Positions 24,237 through 34,300 of a stretch of DNA of 64,000 bases are shown here, piece after piece. Made by a program: the position numbers and the translations under genes. The DNA comes from a virus. The notes beneath the pieces are model-generated. The model made no database searches and had not been told where the DNA came from. It was given only the letters and a program-made list of their open reading frames with translations. Position 1 is the stretch's first letter, and the number at the start of each line of letters is the position of its first letter. The stretch is taken from positions 1-64,000 of IMG/VR virus record IMGVR_UViG_3300050343_000268; one strand, 5' to 3'.

Positions 24237-25378
24237 ATGTGGATTGATAAGCTTCTTGGTGCAGAACTTTACCGTCCTCATCCTGCCTACATCATTGAGA
24301 TGGCAGTTGAGCCAGTGGTAGTACACGATTTTTCTAAGCAGCCCGGCCAGACCGTGCAGCTTGATCGTTACCGCTTCTGGGGTAAGCCTGGCACTAAGGA
24401 GTCCCGTGAGCGGACAGCCGATCAAACCCTCGGAACCGCATCAGCTCGCAACATCGTCAAGGACAAAGTACTTGGTCACCTCTGCGTGAGTACACCGGTC
24501 CTGCCGATACCCGCGACAGTGCACAGCCTTCTACCTTCAAGGTTGCACGTGAAACCCTGATCACTGCACAGCGTCTGCTGCTTGATACAGGTAACTTGAA
24601 TGTATTCCACCAGTCAATCGGTAGCTTGACGCTGCTTGATGACTACCGTCGTTGGCGTGACCGCGTCTTTGCAAACGAACTGCTTAAGGCTGAAGCCTGA
24701 AGGCAAGTCTTCGAAAGAGCAAGGCGGTTACTACCTTCCCGGTGGCAAAGCAAAAGATGCCACTGGCGGCACTCTTGGGTGTTACCTACGCAGCTGGCGA
24801 ATCTGCCAAGTTTGATATCACTACTGACCTTCTCGAAGTTGTTAAGGACATGCGTAAGCGCAATGTTCCCACCTTCGCAGATGGTTACTACCGCTGTATC
24901 GTTGACCCCACGGCAATGATGCACCTTCGTCAGAATTCTGACTTCCGCGAGATTGCTCGCTACCCCGGTACTGGGATGATTAATCCCATGTCCCCCAACC
25001 AGGCACCCAACGCTAATTTCTACCAAGGAATGGGTCCTGCTTACGGACAAGCCGGTTTTGTGGCTGGTCAGCCCGTAATGCCTACAGGCTTCCTCTTTGA
25101 GGGTGTCCGTTGGTTCGAGTCAACCAACCTTCCCGAAACCAATTACAACTTGGTTATTACTGATGAGAACGCAGCTGCTGCTGACTATGCAGCATCGCAG
25201 CTTGATCTTCTTCGGTCCTCAAGCCGTTGGCGTGGGTATCGGTGGTAATAACGCTCAGATTCTTCTGAACAACAATGATGACTTCTCACGATTCATCATC
25301 ATGATCTGGAGTCTGTTCGCCGGTTTTGAAACCTTGAATAAGGATTTCATCACGGTTGGTTACTCTTTCGTATATTGA
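24237..25378 (+). CDS. Major capsid protein (reading frame broken by several indels)
   Basis: The frame opens with MWIDKLLGAELYRPHPAYII and, after corrections near 24472, 24690-24715, 24760 and 25205, continues through REYTGPADT, RETLITAQRLLLDTGNL, SLTLLDDYRRWRDRVF, GYYRCIVDPTAMMHL, and ends DFITVGYSFVY. This is a cyanophage HK97-fold major capsid protein of about 380 residues. The breaks occur in ordinary sequence with extra or missing single bases, so they look like sequencing errors rather than decay. A Shine-Dalgarno GGAG lies 11 bases before the ATG. The opening 13 bases TATGTGGATTGAT are repeated 43 bases upstream. Confidence 0.82.
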
Positions 25379-25394
25379 TAGGAGTTAACTAATC

Positions 25395-26037
25395 ATGACT
25401 GTAATTTTTCCAGGTAACTATGTAGCCCAACTGAACGCCTATCGCGATCAGGGTGTTGTGGCTATCCCCGGTGTTGAGTTTTATCGCGCTGTTGGCGCAC
25501 TGTAGTGCTTAACCCAGACAACGACAGCATGTACTGATGCCAGCGGTACGCTTGACAGCAGGAAGCTACACGCCTCAGATCTTGTCTCCTGACCTTCGTC
25601 AGGACGACAAGCCACGTAAGGATCGTCCTTTGACTATTCCTGCAAATGCTGTTGTATATCGCACAGCAATTTCAGCACCTGGTGTGAAAGAAGCAACTGT
25701 TGCCGGTAGCGGCACCATTGTTCTTGGAACACTTGGTTCTAATGCACCAACTAGTTCAACGCTTACTGCTGAAGCCGACGGCTTCTTCCCAGAAGCTGGA
25801 ACTTCATCCGCGCTTAACAGCATTGTTGATGGCACCGCTATCAGCACAAGTGCTGCTACTGCTGTGACTGTAACCACTGATGTGAGTTATATTCCTGAAG
25901 TCAAGCCTTCCCCTGGTGCTGGTCGTAAGTCACCTTCTGCCATTTTGGTTGAAGTGTGCTACTACATTCCCGCCCCTGCGCCTTCCTACGACGACGTAAG
26001 TATTCCTTACGCTGTTGAAGCTGGCCAAGGTTATTGA
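25395..26037 (+). CDS. Head decoration-like protein (frame broken)
   Basis: MTVIFPGNYVAQLNAYRDQG begins at 25395. After small indels around 25502, 25548 and 25555 the frame continues with TAGSYTPQILSPDLRQDD, IPANAVVYRTAISAPGV and YYIPAPAPSYDDVSIPY to 26037. The beta-rich sequence and its position 16 bases after the capsid gene fit a capsid cement or decoration protein of about 210 residues. GGAG at 25381-25384 is a good ribosome binding site. A rho-independent terminator follows. Confidence 0.6.
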
Positions 26038-26058
26038 TTTATAATCAATAAGTAATTA

Positions 26059-26089
26059 AGAACGTCTTTTAAAGAGGCGTTCTTTTTTT
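26059..26089 (+). terminator. Rho-independent terminator after the capsid genes
   Basis: AAGAACG pairs with CGTTCTT around an internal CTTT/AGAG stem, and seven T follow. It lies 22 bases after the decoration-like gene. Terminating here would let capsid and decoration mRNA accumulate apart from the connector genes. Confidence 0.75.
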
Positions 26090-26124
26090 ATGCCTATAAT
26101 AAACAAGTGTAGTAAGTCATAGTA

Positions 26125-26553
26125 ATGAGTAACTTATTTCAGGACCAGAAAACAGGTAAGCTTGTTGAATTTATCAATAAGCATGACAAAGCATTTGCAA
26201 TGGTTCGAGATGCAGGAGGAAATATTACTTATGTCCTTGATCAGTTAGTTCCCTATGACCGGGAGAAAGGACGACTGGCAAAAGTCGCTGCACCACAAAT
26301 TGCACCTGAGCCTGAAGAAGAAATGCCCACACAGTAGTTCCTATTGAAGATACACGTTTGAATTTGAATACAGCACCTGCTGAACAGATTGCAAAACGTC
26401 TGCCTGGTGTTGGTTATGCAACAGCAAACGTATTGTTGAACTACGAATGTCATCTGAGTGGTGAGCGGTTTGCAAACCTCAAGCAACTAGAAAATATTCC
26501 ACGTGTGAATTGGGAACAGCTTGATTGAAGAAGACCTTATCTTCATTAGTTAA
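26125..26553 (+). CDS. Helix-hairpin-helix protein in the head module (frame broken)
   Basis: The first frame (MSNLFQDQKTGKLVEF) stops at 26337. One base over, the sequence continues with LNLNTAPAEQIAKRLPGVGY and then a second helix and LKQLENIPRVNW, a clear ComEA-type helix-hairpin-helix with the LPGVGxxxA loop. A second indel near 26525 allows an end at 26553 (EEDLIFIS). HhH motifs bind the DNA backbone without sequence preference. In a head-completion gene this could hold the packaged DNA end. Intact length would be about 140 residues. Confidence 0.6.
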
Positions 26554-26582
26554 AATATTAATAACAAAGGTGTAGATCAGTA

Positions 26583-27127
26583 ATGGACCCACGTATTGAA
26601 CAAGTGCTTCTAGCACAAGCAGCACAAGAAGCTGAACAGGGTCCACGCTTAGTGACATGGTTGCACTTGGGTTCTGGAACTGGTGCAGCACTGGGCGCAC
26701 TAACCGGTGCTGTGCCTCACATGCAGTTGGTAAAGGATTGGCCATCTGCGTGGAACTAACCAATGATGAAACCAGGTGCTCGTATGGCAGGTGGTCTAGT
26801 TGGTCTGCAATTGTTGGGGGAGGCTTAGGTGCAGCTGCTCAAATGCAAATGGCTAATCAAACGGACCTGCTGGTGCAATGCTTGCCAAGATTCAGGCACA
26901 AGGTGGAATGATGCCAGGCGATGAAGCAAGGCTAGGAAGCAGTCTTGCGTGATGCATATTCACAACAGGGGTTACTTGGCTGATGGAATTAGATGATCTG
27001 CTGAAATCAAAAGCTCGATTCCATCATTGGAATCAATGCAGGTGCTCAAATCCCTGCTGGTGATAGAGCGCGTTTAGAAGAAGCAATGGCACTCATCCCA
27101 GATGAATTGGTACAATCAAATAGTTAA
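26583..27127 (+). CDS. Ala/Gly-rich helical virion protein (frame broken)
   Basis: MDPRIEQVLLAQAAQEAEQG opens at 26583. Pieces in all three frames follow in order: GTGAALGALTGAV, MKPGARMAGGLVGL, VGGGLGAAAQMQM, KIQAQGGMMPGDEARL, INAGAQIPAGDRARLEE, ending IPDELVQSNS at 27127. The combined product is about 180 residues with a glycine-zipper hydrophobic middle. The number of indels here is among the highest in the window. Confidence 0.5.
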
Positions 27128-27464
27128 TCACATTAGAAGATGTGATTCCGCTTGGAACAATAGTGAGTATTTTCCAGAAGACTCTGGAGGTTCTCCAAAT
27201 TACAGTAGGCTGGAGCAAATTGCAGGAGACGTGCAACGAACAATTGCAACGTCCGATCCCTTAAAGGGAGATGAGTATTTTCGAGAAATCTATTTACGAG
27301 AAGTAGATAGACTTGCTGAAACACTATATGTAGCAAACTATCGCAGGCCTGAAGTACGAAGATACTTATTTGAAAGAGCTGGATCTGAATTCATCATGTC
27401 TATTCCAGGACCTGCTGACACAGCAGTTGGGACAAGAATTATGCTAAATCTTATTTGGCGTTAA
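27102..27464 (+). CDS. Probable head-tail connector region protein (120 aa)
   Basis: A 120-residue soluble protein with two charged helices (RLEQIAGDVQRTIATSD, FREIYLREVDRLAETLYVAN) and a C-terminal beta segment. It overlaps the preceding gene by 26 bases. Position after capsid and decoration genes suggests an adaptor or connector. No family was recognised. Confidence 0.5.
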   Translation: MNWYNQIVNHIRRCDSAWNNSEYFPEDSGGSPNYSRLEQIAGDVQRTIATSDPLKGDEYFREIYLREVDRLAETLYVANYRRPEVRRYLFERAGSEFIMSIPGPADTAVGTRIMLNLIWR

Positions 27465-27467
27465 CTG

Positions 27468-27473
27468 TAGAAT
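27468..27473 (+). promoter_or_regulatory. TANAAT-type box (TAGAAT)
   Basis: TAGAATAAATA begins 4 bases after the preceding stop and 30 bases before the ATG at 27498. Confidence 0.4.
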
Positions 27474-27497
27474 AAATATAGGAATAATTAGACAATT

Positions 27498-27941
27498 ATG
27501 GCAACTCAAAAAATTACGATGGGTCGCGGTAGAGATACTGATTACCAGTCAAAACTGGCGGCAGCTACAGCACAAGCCGGTATGGGTGGTGATTACGTAT
27601 GGGGTCTACAAACTGGGATGCAGCAAGTTTATCAAAACGGAACAGGCACAGCTTCAAAAGCATCCCGTAGTCCAAAATACGGAAATGTGAACATCACTAC
27701 AGGTGATGCACTCGACGGTACATTTGGCAACTTTAAGCCAATGACCGACAGTGCTGGGAATCAAGTAACTGAGGAACCACGGAATCAAACTGGTTACCTT
27801 GAAGGTCAGTATTCAGCAACTGTTCAGCCACAGATTGATAGCGAAATTGCAGGACAACAGGCTGCAGAACGTATTCAGATGCTGGCTCAAGGACGCCAAT
27901 TCATGGGTCTAAACAATCGTCAACAAATGTACCAGGCATAA
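27498..27941 (+). CDS. Virion-like protein (147 aa), unknown
   Basis: A polar 147-residue protein (Gln, Gly, Thr rich) with an extended middle and a helical C-terminus (SEIAGQQAAERIQMLAQGRQ). The next gene starts one base after its stop. No family was recognised; structural by context. Confidence 0.55.
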   Translation: MATQKITMGRGRDTDYQSKLAAATAQAGMGGDYVWGLQTGMQQVYQNGTGTASKASRSPKYGNVNITTGDALDGTFGNFKPMTDSAGNQVTEEPRNQTGYLEGQYSATVQPQIDSEIAGQQAAERIQMLAQGRQFMGLNNRQQMYQA

Positions 27942-27942
27942 A

Positions 27943-28668
27943 ATGGCTAATTCAAAGAAACTTGCAAACAGATTAAAGGCGGGGGATAGAGACCCTAACC
28001 AAAGGACAGTGTCCACAGATACAACAAGTGGAATTCCTACTGATCTAAATCAACCACTGCCTGGTCAGCCACAAGGGCCAGGCAACATGTTAGGCAACCC
28101 CCTTAATTACCGCTCGGCAGGATCTGGTGTACAACCACAAAGGAGCATAGATCCAAATGCCACACACTCTCCTTACGGTGATCCAGTCTTTGACAATGAA
28201 CAACTAAAACAAGTAGGAGCAGTTGGCTTTGCCACTAATAGTGGAAAAAATGGAAATCAGGTGCCTGGCCAAAGATTAAATGCAATGGATTACGGCGCAG
28301 CAATCCAACCCAAAGAAGGCGAAAGTATGGATATGCTTTATGGTTATTATGCAGGAAGTTCTGCAAACAAGACAGCTGAAAGTGCGTACGCAAGAACTGG
28401 TGATGTAACGCCTTCTTATGCAATTGGTTTCATGGGACCAATGGGTATTGCTGCAGATTCAAATGCCAAAGGTGCTCTAAATCGTGGGCAAATGCCATCA
28501 CAAATGATGATGCAAAGTCCACAGTCATTGCCCTTACAAGGTGTAAATACAACTCAAAGCTTGAATGGCTCTGGACCAGAAGTGATGGGTCCTGGAAACA
28601 CTGGAAGCTTAGGCATGAACACAGGCCCAGGTGGTGGCCGCAACAAAAGACCAAATCAATCAGCATAA
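27943..28668 (+). CDS. Low-complexity virion-like protein (241 aa), unknown
   Basis: A Gly/Pro/Asn/Gln/Met-rich protein with few hydrophobic residues, probably largely extended or disordered. A short conserved-looking core lies at residues about 105-170 (NAMDYGAAIQPKEGESMDML, then YAIGFMGPMGIAAD). It is co-transcribed with the genes on both sides. No family was recognised. Confidence 0.5.
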   Translation: MANSKKLANRLKAGDRDPNQRTVSTDTTSGIPTDLNQPLPGQPQGPGNMLGNPLNYRSAGSGVQPQRSIDPNATHSPYGDPVFDNEQLKQVGAVGFATNSGKNGNQVPGQRLNAMDYGAAIQPKEGESMDMLYGYYAGSSANKTAESAYARTGDVTPSYAIGFMGPMGIAADSNAKGALNRGQMPSQMMMQSPQSLPLQGVNTTQSLNGSGPEVMGPGNTGSLGMNTGPGGGRNKRPNQSA

Positions 28669-28679
28669 GGTAAATAACA

Positions 28680-29198
28680 ATGGCATCAACCTCAACTAAC
28701 AAACAACCGCTTCTAGTCGATCGCGTACTACACGAAGTAATTGACCTTGCAGGTGCTACTGTCGCACAAAATGCAGGCGTTGATATTGCTGGTACGAACA
28801 ACGCTTCAATTGTTGTTGATAGCACAACCCAAGACGGTTGCATTATCGAAGACATCTATGCAATCGCTCGTACAATTTCTACAGGCTACAAAATCAATCT
28901 GTATCTAAGTTCTGCATCTGATTACTTGCGACAACAGCAAGCTATCTTTGTGGCAACATTGACATCTGGAACAACAACAGGTGATAGAACTCATATCACT
29001 TTGTTGCCGTATATTTTGGCTCCCGTACCACAAGGTGGGAATGTAGGGACTGAACTAGCTAACACGCATTTCCAGTACCGCTACAGAGCACTGTATGTAC
29101 CAAAAGGAAAAGCACTATGGGCTGCGGTAGAACAGCAATCGTCCGGTGACCAGGCTGCTGCTGCACCTCTACTGGGGGTTCAAGGTGGTTGGTATTAA
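28680..29198 (+). CDS. Beta-rich virion structural protein (172 aa)
   Basis: A 172-residue Ala/Thr/Val-rich protein predicted to be mostly beta strand (SIVVDSTTQDGCIIEDIYAI, YKINLYLSSASDYL, FVATLTSGTTTGDRTHITL). The composition fits an abundant tail or capsid-associated protein. The stop overlaps the next ATG by one base (TAATG). Confidence 0.55.
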   Translation: MASTSTNKQPLLVDRVLHEVIDLAGATVAQNAGVDIAGTNNASIVVDSTTQDGCIIEDIYAIARTISTGYKINLYLSSASDYLRQQQAIFVATLTSGTTTGDRTHITLLPYILAPVPQGGNVGTELANTHFQYRYRALYVPKGKALWAAVEQQSSGDQAAAAPLLGVQGGWY

Positions 29199-30985
29199 TG
29201 CCAAGAAAGCAAAACGGCTTTGGTAATGCAAAGTCGTTTGGATTAAAACCATTTAAGTCAACTGAAAAAAGTACTAGAACTGGTAAAGGTGGAGGCCCTG
29301 CTCCTTCAGACAGAAGGTTCGGAAGCACAGTTCATAAATCTATAATTGACAAATATAATATTAATTCTGATTGGGTGAAATGGCGAAAGGGATTTGAGTA
29401 TTACAACCAGATGGCATGGTATGAATTAGATACCTTTGATCCTATAACAGAAAATTATACAAGGACAGAATTATTCTCAAAACTGTACCAAGGTACTGAT
29501 GATGAACTGTCAGTAAAATTTGAAGGATATAAGTTTTCAACACAGAACTCAGACAGCAACAATCACTATGTAATGAAAAGAATCCCAATATCAAATGCAG
29601 ATATTGGAAGAATAACTACAGTAAAGAATGATCCTTTTGTAGACTTAAACAATAAATTGAACAATGAAGTCTGGTGCACTTTTAGTAATGGTCCAAACTA
29701 TTCGATGTTGCTACAGATGCTAGGAGAAAGGATAGATGACGGAGAAACTGAAGCCACAATATCCTACGTATTAAATTCAAGCTCGTATCCAGCGATATAT
29801 AACGGCAAGTCAGAAGAATTAAGCACAACTGTTGAAGTCACAATAGATATACCAGATTTGGATTACGCTACGGGTGTAGATCCAATAACTAATTACAGCG
29901 ACTTAGTTGATCAGATAGTATTCGTACCTGGCTTTTTTGTAAATAAGAACAAAACAGATATAGACAATCTAGAATTTAATGATGACATCGAAAGTTTCAC
30001 TGTTGATTTAACCGACAGCGCATCAGGGCAAACCATAGAAATATTGAACAGAGATGATTTCGAACTCCCGCCATCACTGTTTGACATAAGTCAATTAAAC
30101 AGCAGTGTAAGTACTACTAACGGTACTTACGAAGTAAAAGGTAAATTTAGTTTTGACAAAAACAGTTACCAAAGATTTTTTGGAAGAAAATATTTAACCG
30201 CAGGATTAGTAGACAGCAATACGAATAAGGCGTCTTACGCAATTATGCCATTCAGCATTCTAGGAGTAGAAGTGATTAACAACAAACTAATATTAAAATC
30301 TGTGCCAGCAAGAACAGAACTAAAACTTACATCAGATCCGGCGAATGGAACGATAATTTTCTCAGACAATAGCTTTACGAAAACATCGATAGATTCATAT
30401 GACGGTGAATACTATCATAATGATGAATTGAATGCTGATCAATGGAAACTATTTGACACCGATATAGATCCATGGATGGACGAAGTTTTTACATCAGGAA
30501 ATGCGTTAAAGCCATCAACGTTGTTTTCATGTAGTTGCCCAAATTATTCGAAGTCATTGCTAAGTGCACCGCAGTCAACTCAAAATGCAAGTGAGAGAAA
30601 AGTGAACAGGCAACAAAGGTATCCATTGCCTAGTGCTATGAGCCCAACTGATTATGAAATGCATGGTCGAAGCCAAGTGGCGGGAAAGATCACCAGTTGG
30701 GAACGGAGTAAGGACAAATTGCGATTCAAAATGTGCAAGCATACAATAGCTGCAAGATTTATTGAACATATCAAAACCAAAGAACCAAATGAATATCCTA
30801 CTGTTGAAATAAGAGAGAACTTTGATGAGAAACTAACAAAGGAAATCAAGGAGGTCGCCGACCGCTTTGTTAGTTCCTACAAACGAGGTGGCATAACTAC
30901 CTTAGAATTAATATTTGCATTAGGACAAGGATTAAATCTAGATGATGTTGAAATTGCATACGTATTATTTGGGACAAAGTTCTAA
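29198..30985 (+). CDS. Large tail-region protein with SWIM-like zinc motif
   Basis: A protein of about 595 residues. The N-terminus is basic, the middle is beta-rich and acidic, and the C-terminal third holds a SWIM-type pattern: C-S-C at about residues 445-447 (FSCSCPNYS) and C-K-H at about 513-515 (MCKHTIAARF), with about 65 residues between. SWIM zinc motifs (CxC...CxH) bind DNA or protein. They also occur in some cyanophage virion proteins of unknown role. ATG at 29198 overlaps the previous stop. The 3' half lies just before a TAAAAT box and the fibre genes. Confidence 0.55.
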   Translation: MPRKQNGFGNAKSFGLKPFKSTEKSTRTGKGGGPAPSDRRFGSTVHKSIIDKYNINSDWVKWRKGFEYYNQMAWYELDTFDPITENYTRTELFSKLYQGTDDELSVKFEGYKFSTQNSDSNNHYVMKRIPISNADIGRITTVKNDPFVDLNNKLNNEVWCTFSNGPNYSMLLQMLGERIDDGETEATISYVLNSSSYPAIYNGKSEELSTTVEVTIDIPDLDYATGVDPITNYSDLVDQIVFVPGFFVNKNKTDIDNLEFNDDIESFTVDLTDSASGQTIEILNRDDFELPPSLFDISQLNSSVSTTNGTYEVKGKFSFDKNSYQRFFGRKYLTAGLVDSNTNKASYAIMPFSILGVEVINNKLILKSVPARTELKLTSDPANGTIIFSDNSFTKTSIDSYDGEYYHNDELNADQWKLFDTDIDPWMDEVFTSGNALKPSTLFSCSCPNYSKSLLSAPQSTQNASERKVNRQQRYPLPSAMSPTDYEMHGRSQVAGKITSWERSKDKLRFKMCKHTIAARFIEHIKTKEPNEYPTVEIRENFDEKLTKEIKEVADRFVSSYKRGGITTLELIFALGQGLNLDDVEIAYVLFGTKF

Positions 30986-31002
30986 TTAGTAACAGATAAG
31001 GG

Positions 31003-31008
31003 TAAAAT
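31003..31008 (+). promoter_or_regulatory. TANAAT-type box (TAAAAT)
   Basis: TAAAATAAAGAGA lies 24 bases before the start at 31032, with the same downstream AAAGA as the boxes at 963 and 9935. Confidence 0.4.
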
Positions 31009-31031
31009 AAAGAGAACTGACTGATAAGAAC

Positions 31032-31247
31032 GTGTTTAAAGAATCTGACTTCCAACTACCTTTAGAAAAAGAATTGAGGCTACAGGTAATTAAAACAGAA
31101 ATAGAACAATGTAATGATACAGAAGCTCTAAAAGAACAACTAAGTTCCTGTGCTGACGCATTGATGAGATATCAGCATCTGCTGGGAAAGGCAGTTGAAA
31201 TGAATTTAATGGGATTGATTGATCTTATAGAGAGTGAAAATAGCTAG
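31032..31247 (+). CDS. Small helical protein before the fibre gene (71 aa)
   Basis: A 71-residue acidic protein made of two or three helices (RLQVIKTEIEQCNDTEALK, LSSCADALMRYQHLL). It starts at GTG 31032 and ends 61 bases before the fibre gene. It may be a fibre assembly factor, judged only from position. Confidence 0.5.
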   Translation: MFKESDFQLPLEKELRLQVIKTEIEQCNDTEALKEQLSSCADALMRYQHLLGKAVEMNLMGLIDLIESENS

Positions 31248-31308
31248 AAGAGAAGTATAGCAAGTTAAACTAGAAAGAGGGTTACTATTCCGGTAAAGGT
31301 TTAATAAA

Positions 31309-34300
31309 ATGGCAAAGATTCAATTAAAGAAATCTACAATCCTAGATGGAGCAAACGCTTTAGAGCCAACTAACACACAGATGTTGTTTGGCGAACTTGC
31401 TGTTAATTACAACGCAGATGATCCTTGTATCTTTTTTAAAGATAGTGATGAAAGTATTATTCGAATTGCAGGAAAGAACGCAATTGGGAACAGGGCGATT
31501 GATATTGAAGGCTATCCAACATTAACTGATGGTCTGGGAGCTGAACTAGATGATAGATATTTAAAACTTAATTCAACAGGCACACAAGTAATTGGAACAA
31601 CAGGTCTTACAGAATTCAGTGGTGGTATTAAGGTCGCTGATAGTGATACAAATCTACTTGAGCTCTCTGAAGGTGGTAGCTCGAAAGTTGTGGTCACAAA
31701 TGATGGAAAAATGGGTGTAGGTACATCCACGCCTACAAATGTGTTGCAAGTAGTAGGTACGGTTGCAGCAACCACTGCAACAATATCTTCAAACCTTACA
31801 GCGGCTCAAATCATTTCGACAGTAGCAGATGGTACTTCACCGCTATCTGTGACAAGTACAACAAGAGTAAACAATTTCAATTCAGATACTGTTGATGGTC
31901 TACATGCCGCAAGTTTTTTAAGATCTGATATAGATATTGTTGCTAGTAACAAGATTACGTTTTCTGATGAAATCACAGTAAATAGTGATGTCAAGTTAAT
32001 CACAGACAGCAAAGTAATATTCGGTTCTAATGACTTGGATATGTATGCCAGTTCAGATGGTAGCTTTTATATAGATAATAAAACTGATAATAATATTAAA
32101 ATCCGAGAAGATGGTGTCAATTCTATCATTATTGATACTGCTAGTCGCATCGTAAAGCCCAGCGTTAATAATACAGGAAGTATTGGTACTTCAACTAGGA
32201 AATGGAACGCGGGATATTTACAAAATTTAGATAGCACAGGGACTATCACCGCTAATATTATTAACGCTACAACAATTACAGGAGCTATTAATGCTTCTAA
32301 TTTGACAGGAACTATTAATACAGCTAGGTTGCCTGCAACATACACTTTAGCTGATGGGATCACTATTGAGGCGACAGGTTCTCTTGGATACTTAACATTA
32401 AATGCTGACAAAAATATTGGATTAACAGCATCAGGATCAAACAGCTTTGTACGCTTTCGAGGCAACAATGGCCAAGGATCATATCGTTTCACAAAAGCCG
32501 GCCAATCAACAATTGAAGGCCTTCTAGATTTTGAAAGTTTAACAAGTGATAGAACATTTACCTATCCTGATATTTCAGGTACGATTGCGCTTACAACTTC
32601 CACAATTGATAATGCAGATAAAGTAGATAATTTGCATGCATCAAGTTTCATAAGATCAGATGCTGACGATTCAAAAACTGGTAATTTGATACTAGACACA
32701 GCAAGCAATACTAAGCATCTTTATATTGGCAGAACAGCTAGCACTGTTAATGAATATACAAAAATAGGTCGAGATGATGCCGCAACTATCTTTTATACAA
32801 AGAACGACGAAAGTTCATCAAGGGTTGTATTTCAATTCGAGAATACAGACACTGAAGGCGCTAACGTTGGAGCAAATTCTAGCAATAGAACCATTAAGTT
32901 AATCTCTAATCAAACTAATGCGTCAATAACTGTAGAAGATAATTTAGTTTGGCATGAAGGAAATGATGGAGCCGGTAGTTCTTTAGATGCAGACTTATTA
33001 GATGGTCAGCATGGTTCTTACTACACAGGATATACAGATACAGCTGTTGCTAATTTGATCGATAGTTCACCAGGAACTCTGAATACATTAAATGAATTAG
33101 CATCAGCATTGGGTGATGACGCTAACTTCTCAACAACGATCACAAATAGTCTTGCGACAAAACTGCCATTAGCTGGTGGCGCAATGACTGGCAATATCAC
33201 ATTTTCAGGAACACAAACAGTTGACGGTCGTGACCTTTCAGTTGATGGTTCAAAATTAGATGGTATTGAAACTGGGGCAACAGCCGATCAGACTGCATCT
33301 GAAATTCTTAACTTACTTAAAACAGTAGACACAAATGGCAGCGGACTTAATGCCGACAAACTTGATGGTCAACAAGGCAGTTACTATCAAGCAGCATCTA
33401 CTGCTGTCAATACAAGTACTACCTTTGGCGGAGATGTTGTAGGTACTTACAATGCTCTTGCAGTCGTAAATGATTCGCATACCCATGACACTAGGTATTT
33501 TACCGAGACGGAAGCGGATGCACGATTCCTTGGAATTACAGCTAAGGCTGCAGATTCAGATAAACTTGATAACTTAACCTCAGGATCATTCTTAAGGTCC
33601 AATGCTGATCATACATATACAGGTATCATTACTGGAAATAGATTACTGCTTGGTGGTAGTCAAATTGTAACTAGTACTGCTAAGTTACAGGTGAATGGGT
33701 TCATGAGAACCGGAAACATAAATCTTCATGAAGGGGGGAATAGCCCAAATTCAAACAATAAAGTTTTAAGCAATAATAGTGGAGTCTTACAGTGGGATGG
33801 GGATACAGTATGGACATCTTCTAATAATGGCGCAGGATCTTCATTGAATGCGGATCAGGTAGATGGATACGAAGGTGCAGATCTATTGAAGTCAAGCGAA
33901 AATGATTCTTTCAGTGGTAATTTGACCGGAAGTGGAACTATATATACTACCGGTACTTATATGGGTATTAAGGGGGACGGTGGTGGCGTCTGCCTAACAA
34001 CGAATGATGGCGGTGGTAATGCTAATGTTACCTTTAATCATAAAGCTTTGGTACCAGATCAAGCAGGTTCTTCAGGACGTATTGAATGTGCTGTAGATGG
34101 TGGCACTGCAGCAATGTATTTTGAATTAAAAGATAATGTAACAGCCGGTTCACTTCTACCGGATTAACCAATATATTGACATTAACAACGTCAAATTTTA
34201 CGGCATTTGGCAATACGGTGTGGCATGCAGGTAATCATGGAGCCACATCTACATTAGATGCTGATTTACTAGATGGCCAGCATGGATCGTACTACACGGG

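Noticed and set aside
24460-25210. Programmed frameshifting in the major capsid gene
   Set aside because: The breaks are several, go in both directions and do not sit on slippery heptamers, so sequencing errors explain them better.
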